DNA of 64,000 nucleotides from CAYFLR01 sp964343805 (GTDB taxonomy: Bacteria; Bdellovibrionota_B; Oligoflexia; CAYFLR01): NCBI GenBank assembly GCA_964343805.1, contig CAYFLR010000009.1:1-64000 (forward strand). The letters run 5' to 3'. The notes under the pieces are model-generated. The model had not been told where the DNA came from and made no database searches. It was given only the letters and a program-made list of their open reading frames with translations. The translations under genes and the position numbers were made by a program. Positions 35,210 through 44,300 of the stretch are shown here, in pieces (within the stretch, counting starts at the first letter, position 1; each line of letters starts with the position of its first letter).

Positions 35210-35832
35210 TTAAACTGTACCAGCAACTGCTTAACTAATTTTAAAACTCTCTGTTTAGATTTTTCTATTGTTATTTGGTCTGAATTAAAGGCCACAATGA
35301 TATAATCCGCCATCAAACACTGAATATGCATGGCCAGGGCTTCACTATTGGCCTTGGTCATTTTCTTTCCATATTTCTCAGTAATTAAATGACGAATTCG
35401 TTCAGCTCCACCCACTCGGATTTTAGTGTGCAAATCTCTGTACTCTGGATTATAGGTGGCAATGTATCTAAATAAGATAAATGCTGAAAGCTGTTCCGGA
35501 TATTTAGCGGCCCAATCAAAAGAGGCTTCAATATATTTAAAAAGCATCTCCTTATCATTTTTTGCTTCGCCCACATATTTTATGGACATTTGTTGCTGAC
35601 ATCTCACTAGATGGCTAACGGCATCTCGAATTAAATCCTCTTTACAAGGGAAGTAATAGGCAACATTGGATTTCTTTAACCCCATAATCTCGGCAATTGA
35701 ACTATAACTGGTTTTATCAAATCCTATTTTGGCAATACTCTCAATGGTAGCCAAAATAATCTCGACTTTTTTCAATTCACTTTTCTGGGGTTTAAAATCA
35801 TAGAGTTCATAGACACTGGGATCCAGTTTCAT
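35206..35832 (-). CDS. TetR/AcrR-family regulator
   Basis: The 208-residue protein has the TetR helix-turn-helix at about residues 25-70: ILATIESIAKIGFDKTSYSS, then IAEIMGLKKSNVAYYFPCKE. The alpha-helical ligand domain follows, with YPEQLSAFILFRYIATYN. Targets are unknown; the adjacent ABM gene or the divergent lemA operon are candidates. The ribosome site is weak (GACGAG). Confidence 0.9.
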   Translation of the reverse strand: MKLDPSVYELYDFKPQKSELKKVEIILATIESIAKIGFDKTSYSSIAEIMGLKKSNVAYYFPCKEDLIRDAVSHLVRCQQQMSIKYVGEAKNDKEMLFKYIEASFDWAAKYPEQLSAFILFRYIATYNPEYRDLHTKIRVGGAERIRHLITEKYGKKMTKANSEALAMHIQCLMADYIIVAFNSDQITIEKSKQRVLKLVKQLLVQFN

Positions 35833-35992
35833 CTCGTCACATTCCCTTCATACGGCTTATTGTGCACATCTCCAGGCTGGTAAAGTTATCTTAGAATAAG
35901 GAGGATCGCAATAAATTTGATAAAATTGCTTAAAAAAAACCTTCCTTAACCGACAAAAAAAGGAGCATTTATGATAAAAATAGGAGGATCAG

Positions 35993-36577
35993 ATGGGTGG
36001 TTATATAGCTCTAGGTGTCATCGGACTCGGATTGTTATTTATCATTGGAATTTATAATTCTTTGGTGGCTTTAAGAAATCGTTATAAAAATGCCTTCGCT
36101 GGAATTGATGTTCAACTCAGAAGACGTTACGACCTTATCCCTAATCTAGTCGAGACAGCCAAGGCCTTTATGGCTCATGAAAAGTCAACGTTAGAGGCGG
36201 TTATTAAGGCAAGAAACAGTGCTGCAAAAGCTTCTGAAGCAGCCAGTAATGATCCCACCAACGAACAGTCCATGAAAAAATTGGTGGGAGCCGAGCAGAA
36301 ACTATCTTCTGCTTTTGGGAAATTTTTTGCTTTGTCTGAATCTTATCCCGATCTAAAAAGTAACGAAAATATGATGCAACTATCTGAAGAACTTTCCAGC
36401 ACAGAGAATAAGGTTGCCTTTGCTAGACAGGCCTACAATGACGCAGTTATGTTCTACAATACCAAACGGGAATCCTTTCCCAATAATATTTTAGCCGGCA
36501 TGTTTGGATTTGGACCTGCTGTTTTATTTGAAGTTCAAGATGAGGCTGTAAAGGCTCCTGTTAAAGTCAAGTTTTAG
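35993..36577 (+). CDS. lemA: LemA-family membrane protein
   Basis: The 194-residue protein has an N-terminal membrane helix (ALGVIGLGLLFIIGIYNSL) followed by the LemA signature: LRNRYKNAFAGIDVQLRRRY, DLIPNLVETAKAFMAHEKST, and NEN-type helix (YPDLKSNENMMQLSEEL). AGGAGGATC precedes the ATG. LemA proteins are four-helix bundles outside the membrane, of unclear role. It is followed after six bases by a secreted kinase-like gene, which is an unusual partner. Confidence 0.92.
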   Translation: MGGYIALGVIGLGLLFIIGIYNSLVALRNRYKNAFAGIDVQLRRRYDLIPNLVETAKAFMAHEKSTLEAVIKARNSAAKASEAASNDPTNEQSMKKLVGAEQKLSSAFGKFFALSESYPDLKSNENMMQLSEELSSTENKVAFARQAYNDAVMFYNTKRESFPNNILAGMFGFGPAVLFEVQDEAVKAPVKVKF

Positions 36578-36583
36578 AAAACA

Positions 36584-37436
36584 ATGACCAATTTAGGCCC
36601 TTTATTCCTTAGTCTAATACTGCTCACTGGTGGCCAATCATTATTTGGCAATAATTGTGGCCCCCTGCAATCTGGCTTTTTTGGTTCCCAACTCTCCTTT
36701 GGCATTACAAATGGCCAGGCTGGCCCCCCTAAAATTAAAAGCGAAAAAAAGCAAGTCCTACACAATGAAGGAGGCACTCCCAGCACTAATGAAGTTTACC
36801 TTATTGAATACCAGGGAAAGAAAAAGATTTTTAAACCCTATGAGGGAGAATCGGCTTACTTTATTGCTAAAGTACCCAGTGCTAAGTTGGGATTTCTAGG
36901 TTTTAGGGAAATCAAAGCCTTTGATATTGCCAAATGGTTGGGGCTAAAAAACGTACCCAAATCGATCGAAGCTGAAGTAGACGGTCAATTGGGAGTTCTC
37001 GTAGATTTTGTCNNNNNNNNNNATTCTTGAAAAGTGCAAAGTTGCAGATCCTGTAAAAGAAGCTCAAATAGTAAAGGAGCTAGAGTCCTCTCCAGAATGG
37101 CAAAGGGCTCTTGAAGACATAGCTCTTTTTGACTTTCTCATTGGCAACATGGATCGAATGATTTTTAAGAACAATATCAGAGTAAGAGCCAAAGAAAGTG
37201 GAGGCTGGGAAATCACTCTCATAGATAGTGCAAATGGATTTACCAAAGAACTTTTTGATCAGAAGGTCATGCAAAAGCATCTCCCCCCCCATTTAACCAG
37301 TAGCCGTCTCATGGAGAAAATAGCCTCCATTAAAGAGGCAGAGTGGCGCCTTATTTTAAACGGAATTGAAACCAATGAAGTGAACCTCTTTTTACAAAGA
37401 AGATCCTACCTAATGTTAAAGTATCAAATTCACTAG
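36584..37436 (+). CDS. Secreted PI3K/HipA-like kinase-fold protein
   Basis: One gene is split by a ten-N gap at 37013-37022; the frame differs across the gap but is open on both sides. The N-terminus is a signal peptide (FLSLILLTGGQSLFG). The region KKKIFKPYEGES resembles the nucleotide-binding lysine strand. After the gap, DFLIGNMDRMIFKNNI matches the catalytic H/D-x-x-x-x-N-x-D-R loop of PI3/4-kinase, HipA and Fam20 folds. ITLIDSANGF follows as the metal-binding Asp. A kinase exported from the cytoplasm is rare in bacteria. It is translated right behind lemA. Confidence 0.6.
37013..37022. other. Assembly gap (10 N)
   Basis: The gap is in the middle of the kinase-like gene. A frame change across it shows that the N count is not the true length. 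Confidence 0.95.
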
Positions 37437-38176
37437 TTTCGCTCTATTTCAGGAATACTTCTGTCAGCAAAACCCAATCTACCCACAAATGGAAGCTTAA
37501 TCGCAGGTCGGTAAAAATCAATCCCCCAGTTAAGCCCGAGTATGTTAAATTCCAGCCCCTCATAAAGACCGACAGTAAAACCCAAGGCTCCCCATAGGGA
37601 AAGTTGATAACCTGTGCCACTGGGACTTTTTGCAAACAGAGAGGTTTTGCCAAGCCAGTCCTTTCCTATGGCGTGAGGGGGTAATTCCACATCAATTCCA
37701 TCTACATTACGAATAATATAGGCAACAAAGGAGTTGCTATTAGGACCTGGCCATAAGCGATAGGTATGACTGTAGGGATAGTTAATTATTAACTCTTCAA
37801 CCTGCTTAATCACCTCACGGGCTTTCTCCCCATTAAGTTGAAATATAAGCTCAGGGGGCTTACCAAACCAGTACCGATCTGGCAGGTCCTCTTTCACCAC
37901 AACTGAATTTCCACCACGATAGGCTCTCCATCCCAGCACATTGACCGTTGTGTATGATTTATCACTAGATCTTTTCCAAGCCACCCAAGGATGAACCGCT
38001 AGAGTCCCTCGCCAACCAAAGGTGCGAGCCACATAAATTTGAAATATATCTTCCTGAGTATTCTCTGCTAAAGGAGCAATACCTGCACTTTCACGGGATG
38101 CAGTTCTCCAATTTTCAGTTTTACAAGCTATAAAAGAGAACACTGACATCAGGAACAGAAATAGCCATCTTTTCAT
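37433..38176 (-). CDS. DUF3750-like lipoprotein
   Basis: The 247-residue protein has the lipobox SFIACKTEN and a CGGAGA site before ATG. The domain shows LAVHPWVAWK, VNVLGWRAYR and YPYSHTYRLWPGPNSNSFVA, which I recognise as the DUF3750 pattern. A H...N/C arrangement of that kind is seen in NlpC-like cysteine peptidase folds, but here no nucleophilic cysteine is obvious. The C-terminal Gly/Leu-rich part (LWGALGFTVGLYEGLEFNIL) may touch the membrane. Function is unknown. Its stop overlaps the convergent kinase-like gene by four bases. Confidence 0.6.
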   Translation of the reverse strand: MKRWLFLFLMSVFSFIACKTENWRTASRESAGIAPLAENTQEDIFQIYVARTFGWRGTLAVHPWVAWKRSSDKSYTTVNVLGWRAYRGGNSVVVKEDLPDRYWFGKPPELIFQLNGEKAREVIKQVEELIINYPYSHTYRLWPGPNSNSFVAYIIRNVDGIDVELPPHAIGKDWLGKTSLFAKSPSGTGYQLSLWGALGFTVGLYEGLEFNILGLNWGIDFYRPAIKLPFVGRLGFADRSIPEIERN

Positions 38177-38279
38177 CTAAATCTCCGAAGTAGACAACAA
38201 CACATGGCACTAACCAAGCCTAGGCTCTACCGTATCACTTCAAAGAAATTAATGGAAATTATAGATGAACTATTGATTA

Positions 38280-39062
38280 TTAAATGGTGGTTTTACCGCT
38301 CTCCGTTTTGCCCCCAGAAGTTGAAGAGGTACTTTCTTTCTTGTCAGAATCCTTATCGGATGAATCATCTTTTGATTTGTCGAGATCTTTTTCAAAACCC
38401 ACTTTAAATAGTTTATATAATGCGATCATATCATTCACCTTTTGCACATCATAAGTCACAGATTTAATTTTAATCGACTCAGCAACATAAACATTGTCTT
38501 CAATAATAGAGATCTTTTTAATAGTCATATCTGTTTTGCCGGCCCCTTCTTTTGATAACTCATCTTTGAAAGAGACACATAACTCATCTTTGCTAATAAA
38601 AACTTTAGCTAGCTTAGGTAGAAAGTATTCTTTACCCTCTTTTACATTGTCATCATCTTTGCTTGTGGTTTGGTTACCGCTATTACCACTGCTGCTGTCA
38701 TTACTGCTACTACCAGACTGGCTAGTTGTACTATTCGTTCCTGTCCCATAATCAGCCAAGGAAATCAGATTCATACCTGTCTCTTTATAGTTTAATAGAT
38801 CCAATAGCTTACTGAAGATCAAGCTTCCGAAATAAGCATTTTCCTCATCTTCTTCCAGCCGGTATTTTTTCTTGTAGGTATCGCGTAATGCTTCTTCAAG
38901 CTTATAAATATCGTCATCACACTTTGTCTGCATTGACTCTAAGGTATCGGTAGAAATGGCTTTTTTAGCTCCACCCGCAGTACTTTTCACAGCTCCATCT
39001 GAAGAGCAGCTGACTGCTATTAAGGTCACAACTAACCAAAGAATATAAGTAGGCTTATACAT
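38280..39062 (-). CDS. Lipoprotein of unknown function, DGAVKST type
   Basis: An ATG preceded by GGAG six bases upstream gives 260 residues; an ATG four codons earlier lacks a site. The lipobox VSCSSDGAVKSTAGGAKKA closely resembles that of the lipoprotein at 61149-62207 (CSDG...GSVKSTGATGEAKK). A helical charged region (about residues 45-95) leads to a Ser/Thr/Asn/Gly-rich linker, then a small beta-rich domain (about 140-215). The tail is Lys/Asp/Ser-rich and disordered. No enzymatic motif is present. Confidence 0.65.
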   Translation of the reverse strand: MYKPTYILWLVVTLIAVSCSSDGAVKSTAGGAKKAISTDTLESMQTKCDDDIYKLEEALRDTYKKKYRLEEDEENAYFGSLIFSKLLDLLNYKETGMNLISLADYGTGTNSTTSQSGSSSNDSSSGNSGNQTTSKDDDNVKEGKEYFLPKLAKVFISKDELCVSFKDELSKEGAGKTDMTIKKISIIEDNVYVAESIKIKSVTYDVQKVNDMIALYKLFKVGFEKDLDKSKDDSSDKDSDKKESTSSTSGGKTESGKTTI

Positions 39063-39123
39063 AAAAGACTCCATTTGATATTTTCTATTCTATGTATCGG
39101 TTGGAGGGTAAAAAGGCTTTAGC

Positions 39124-40350
39124 TTAAAAAAGAGATTGCTGAGATTGATCAGGCTGCAAAGGGATTTCACGGTCTTCATGTATTGGTGAAAGAGATGTAA
39201 TGTTATAAGCTAAAAGAGGATCCGCTCCCTCAAAGACTATCCATTTTCCCTCTTCAACATTATGAAAGGCCCCGGTAAATCTTTCCTTTTTATTATCTGC
39301 TCCCTCTACCTGGCGGATAAAGATCTTGGCTATTTGACTTGGATATCTCCTTGAAATTTCACCGTAAACTTCAGGATCAGATTCTCCAGAATCTCCGACT
39401 AGGATAAAAGATCTCTTGGGAAAGCGAGTGAGTATTTTTTCAATCTTTTCCACTTTATAGTCAAATGGAGAAGCAAATAGGCGAAAAAAGGTCTTAATTC
39501 TCACGTTTCGAAGATGCATACTCCCCTTAGGAAACCCGCTATCTAAAAGAAATGTTTCAAGAAAAGATGCTAATTGCCAAGGCGAACCTGAAACATAGTG
39601 AAAGACGCTTCCCTGCTTGTGCCACCTTTTATAAGCATTGGCTAAGCCATCAATCGCCTTATATTCTTTATAAAAAGTATTTCTGAGAAGAATTTCTTTA
39701 TTAAGAACCACCGAATGTTTAATAGTATCATCAATATCGGATATAACACTCACACCCTCTTTCTGGATAAACTGAACCGGAGCAATTTTAATGAGTGTTT
39801 TACTTTCATCACCTTTTCCCTTAATGACTTTAATATAGACCTTTTTCCAAGGGTTCCGTTTGATGACAACTGCTTTTGGAACACTTACTGGAAGCTCCTG
39901 GACAAAGTGACCATTATCACCGGTACGACCTAATTCGTAGTTATAGTTAAAAAGGCGGGCAGAAACCTTTTTAAAACTCTCATTATCTACTAAAAAAGTT
40001 CTCATGCGGGTTATAAACCTTTGGTTTTCTTCGTCATTTTCAGGCTTACCCATATGACTTTGCATCTCTTCAATTAGGCTTTTTTGGAGGGCTGAATCCT
40101 CTTCTGCTTCATAAATGTGTCCATGAAACTGAGCCATCCATCTATGGCTTTCATCAAGATAAGCAAAGGTAGGAAAGACCCGTAAGGTTTCATCACTGTT
40201 CAGATAGGTCGGATTAATATCTTCATTTGAAAGGTTTTCAGATTGCTCTACCGGCATAACCTTTACAGAAGAAGGATTCCGTACCTTACATCCAATAAGT
40301 GAGGACAACGCAAAAATGAATATTAAAATAACTAAAGTTAATTTTCTCAT
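39124..40350 (-). CDS. APP1-type phosphatase lipoprotein (DUF2183)
   Basis: The 408-residue protein has the lipobox SLIGCKVRN and an AGAGGAG site. The catalytic core has ISDIDDTIKHS (the D-x-D-x-T nucleophile loop of the HAD-like LNS2/APP1 family), YVSGSPWQLASFLE as motif II, and FILVGDSGESDPEVY as motif IV. Yeast App1 is a phosphatidate phosphatase. The enzyme is therefore placed to act on phospholipid head groups in the envelope or on prey or host membranes. The N-terminal 180 residues probably form the accessory domain usual in bacterial members. Confidence 0.85.
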   Translation of the reverse strand: MRKLTLVILIFIFALSSLIGCKVRNPSSVKVMPVEQSENLSNEDINPTYLNSDETLRVFPTFAYLDESHRWMAQFHGHIYEAEEDSALQKSLIEEMQSHMGKPENDEENQRFITRMRTFLVDNESFKKVSARLFNYNYELGRTGDNGHFVQELPVSVPKAVVIKRNPWKKVYIKVIKGKGDESKTLIKIAPVQFIQKEGVSVISDIDDTIKHSVVLNKEILLRNTFYKEYKAIDGLANAYKRWHKQGSVFHYVSGSPWQLASFLETFLLDSGFPKGSMHLRNVRIKTFFRLFASPFDYKVEKIEKILTRFPKRSFILVGDSGESDPEVYGEISRRYPSQIAKIFIRQVEGADNKKERFTGAFHNVEEGKWIVFEGADPLLAYNITSLSPIHEDREIPLQPDQSQQSLF

Positions 40351-40466
40351 ACACTCCTCTTTTTAAGAATATTTTGCTTTTATATTAAAATAACATATTT
40401 CACCCGGATATTGCATGAGAAGTCGTAAGGAAATTTACATAGGCAACAGAATCCAGGCTCATGTTT

Positions 40467-41288
40467 TTATGAATCTGGAGATAAAATGGGCTTTTGATTG
40501 GTAAGTTCGTTTTGAATGAAAGTTTCTCCGTCTAATACAAAGAGTTCTCTAATCATTTCAAAAGACGTATCTTTTTCAATTTCATCCGTATTAGCTAATA
40601 AAAAAGTTCCCCCTGTCAATAAAAGATCATAGACACGTTGGAAACCATCCATGGGTTGAAACTTATCAAGTGTGAGTCCCCAATCTAACAAAGGTTCTTT
40701 GAGAACAAAGGGATAGAAGTGGGTGATAAGATGAAAAGTTTGAGAAAATGGAAAAGTTAAAAAATCTCCCGCATGATAGCTTATAGAAGATCCCAAATGA
40801 GTGAAGTAAGAGGCATAAGACTGCCGACTGTAGAAATTACTATAAAGACGGTGGGGGTCAATCTCGATACCGCTAATCTCTGGAGGTAGAGAACATCTAT
40901 ATTTTGAATGCTTACAGAAGGCTTCAAGTGCGAGGCAGTAGGCAAAATTCTTAGAACCGATATCCAATATCTTATATTTTTCAGTTTCAAGCGCAGAAGA
41001 TTCACCCGGTATTATTTCCATCGCATCCAACAGATAAAGGTGAACTAAATTATCTAAAGCGCTCATCAAAGAAAGATGAGGCAGAATAGAATTGAATCCG
41101 TATTTGATTACGAGGTTATCAATATCTGCAGGTGACTTCGGTCCGAGATAGTCTTTAATTTCATTTAAGGTAATCCCTGGCTCCTGATATCCTTTTCGAC
41201 TCCATGCTAATTGATTGCGTAAGAAAAAATCAAAAGCGTTATGGTAGCTTTTTAACTGTTGACCCAATCGCTTAGCAAAGGTTTGCAT
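40467..41288 (-). CDS. SAM-dependent methyltransferase-like protein
   Basis: The 273-residue protein has a helical N-terminal domain (about 1-105) and a Rossmann-like part. ILDIGSKNFAY is motif I (with Ser-Lys-Asn rather than Gly-x-Gly), ISGIEIDPHRLY the acidic post-I, YHAGDFLTFPF motif II, and LLLTGGTFLLAN motif III. The altered motif I may weaken SAM binding. Substrate is unknown. It lies 21 bases upstream of nothing on its own strand but directly after the giant activase gene in the same direction. Confidence 0.6.
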   Translation of the reverse strand: MQTFAKRLGQQLKSYHNAFDFFLRNQLAWSRKGYQEPGITLNEIKDYLGPKSPADIDNLVIKYGFNSILPHLSLMSALDNLVHLYLLDAMEIIPGESSALETEKYKILDIGSKNFAYCLALEAFCKHSKYRCSLPPEISGIEIDPHRLYSNFYSRQSYASYFTHLGSSISYHAGDFLTFPFSQTFHLITHFYPFVLKEPLLDWGLTLDKFQPMDGFQRVYDLLLTGGTFLLANTDEIEKDTSFEMIRELFVLDGETFIQNELTNQKPILSPDS

Positions 41289-41309
41289 AAATGATCCAGA
41301 CTACTGTTT

Positions 41310-44300
41310 TTAAGAGTTGAGTATGGAAAAGGGTGAGCGCTTTTTAGGTTTTTTCATAAAAGAGGTCTCAGTTTGGGAAGGGATAAAATCCTTTCTCTTA
41401 CCTGTTTTCCTAGGATACTTTAAGTAAGGAATGACCTTTTGATTTTTAGGAGACAGAGTTCCATCATAAGTTACAGAAACAATGGGAACATGAGTGACTT
41501 TTTCTATATCCTTCGCCATAGCTTCGGTAATTAAGGAAGGACAGCAAAATGAAGGATTGGTTTGCACAAACAAATTAATGTCCGGATAGTGCTCTAATAA
41601 GAAAAAGATCTTGAGCAGATTATCCAAACTCTCTCCTCGATGATCGAAAGTTAAGCCAAAACGTTTTACCACTGTCTCTTTGGAAAGATTGCTTTCTGCC
41701 ATCATAGAAGGACCTAAAACTCTTTCAAACTCTCGGTAATATTTACGCTCTAATTTCTTGAGAGTAGCTAATAATGAGGAGTTGGCGATCACATCAAAGT
41801 ATTTACCATTTTGTAACCAGTTCTTAAAGTAGGCAGATGCCACAAGTTTAATGTATTCGGTATAAGGAGTGGTAATTACCTCTCCCCCTTCCTGTTCGAT
41901 AGTTTTGATCAAATTTTGATTCATAACATCATTATCTCGCACGTAGAGATCCCCAAACAGTGCGACTTTTGGCCTGGGTTTACTGCGATCTACCGGAATG
42001 GCTAAAAAGCTATCCACCACAATTTTTACAGCATCGAGCTTGGAGGTTTTACCTAAGAAAGCATCTTCAAAAATGGTCAATGCCTCTTCCAGCACCTGAT
42101 CAGTTTGGCCTGGATTTTTTTCATAAGGACGAACCTTACATCCCATGCTTCTTAAGAGACCGCCGAACATGTATGCAAAATAGGCATTGGAAGAAGCCCT
42201 GAAAGATACATCAATAAAACTAATTTCTCCTACATAGACTTCGGCTTTTTCAAAACCATTGCCATAAGCTTCTAAGATACTTTTTACGAAATAAGGATAA
42301 AGGCGAATATTACAAGATAGATTGGATTGAGGAGTCCACAAAACAGCTTTGCTAGGATCAAAATCAATATCTTCTAGGTACTCAATAAAGTTTTGAGCAA
42401 TAGCATTGAGAGGAATACACTGACCGGTGTTATGTTGCAGACTTTTTTGAATGGTCAATTCATTCTCAGGTATGAGTCGAGTATCAATTCCCTCATTTCT
42501 TAAATTAGCCGCTAACAGCCGGCAGGAAGTGCTATCCCAGTCAGGGAGAAACAATGTTTTATTAGGAATCTTCTTGGCCAAATAAGGATTGACTGGCAGT
42601 TTACGGCTATGGCCCGCAGTTTCACCATGTTCAAAATGATTCTTAAAAGATCTAACAGCAGATTCTATCCTGGTTTCATAACCCACTGACGAGTCATGTT
42701 CATCCAGCTGAAGAACCAAGTAAGGTTTATCTTTTTCATCCATGATTCGTTTAAAATACTCCACGGTACAGCTATCTGGAGAACACATGAATGAGGTAAT
42801 AAAGACGGGGTAAACCCCTGGGGTTTTGGCGACTTCATTAGTTGATTTTAGAATTTGAGCAGCATACTTCCAATGAATTGCCTTCAAAAGATACTCAATC
42901 TCTTTATGATCTTTCTCGCTATAATCTAGCATGTCCATATACATAGTCTTTACCCCCAGAGAGGCAAAAATATCCGGAATGCCCTTATTCATTTGGGGAG
43001 AAAGAACGGTGTAAGGACGACCTAAAAGCACAACAACGAAATCTTCCTTAGACCTTACTATATTACGATATATGGCTTTTAACTTTGCCTTACTTTCATA
43101 GAAACTGGTTTGTGCATCTTCATAGGCTGAAGATATCTCTAAAAAGCTAAGATCTTCACCCAAGGCCGGTTTGAGTGTATTAAGTAATTGGAGCTTAATT
43201 TGTAAGACATTGCTTCTATTTTTAAGCACCGGAGTTAAACACTTCTGTTTAATATTCTCTTTTTTCAAAGTTGGAATTAAAGCGGTGGCAAACTGACTGT
43301 AATAACAATACTGTCTAAAGGCCCCTTGATCAGGATTTTCTTCTAAATAGATGGGATTAAAAATATAGTCCACCTGATCTGCGAGATGGGAAATGTGACC
43401 ATGAAAAGCATTGATAGGAGCACAAAACTCTGCAGAGGCTTGGGATTTACCATGATTAGCAGCTTTGGCAAACTTATCACTCACCACTGTTTTCACACCC
43501 AATTGCCTAAAAAAGTTGATCCAAAAGGGAAGCTCTTCCACCATGTAAAGAGCGGCAGGAAGACCGATCGTAAACATATTTCGCTTTTTGGAATCAGGTA
43601 ATAGAGTGAAGGCTCGTTTACGGAAATTCAATAGATTAAATTGGGATTTATTATTGGAAACGAACTTCTTAGTATCGTAATCTCGCCCACATAAAAAGCC
43701 GTAGGCCGCTACTTCGTCACCAACTTTAGCTACCCTCAATTTACAATGGTTTGCGCAAATCTCACAAACTTCATTTTCAATAGGAATCTCTTGTTTATAG
43801 AGTTCAATTCCTGGAAAGCGAGATTTTTCTTGCTCGGACTCTACCAAATTATAGGCAACACCCAAGGCCCCTGTTAAATGACAGTACTTAGATACATAAA
43901 TAGGTTTTTGCAATTTTTGTTCAAATGCTGCCACTAAGGCTTTGTTTTTGGCAGTGGCTCCTTGAAAACAGATGTGATCACCAATACTGCCATTGCGCGC
44001 CACTTTTTGTAAATAGTTCTCACGTACCGAATGAAGTATGGAAGCTAAAATATCATTCGAGGGATAACCTTTGGTGAGAAAATGATTAATATCTCTCTCC
44101 ATGAATACTGTACAACGATCGCTAGCCATCGGAGATCTCGCCCCATAGGCTTTGGGAGCATAATCAGCAAGTTTAGTACCCAACTTACCCGCCTGCTCCT
44201 CAATAAAGCTACCGGTACCAGCCGCACAAACATGGTTCATCACAGAGGAGGTGACTCGTCCATTACTTAGAGTGGTAAATTTTGCATCTTGTCCACCAAT

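Noticed and set aside
34925..35832. TetR regulator and ABM protein as a divergent regulator-target pair
   Set aside because: The genes are convergent with overlapping stops, so a shared promoter is impossible; regulation is unproven.
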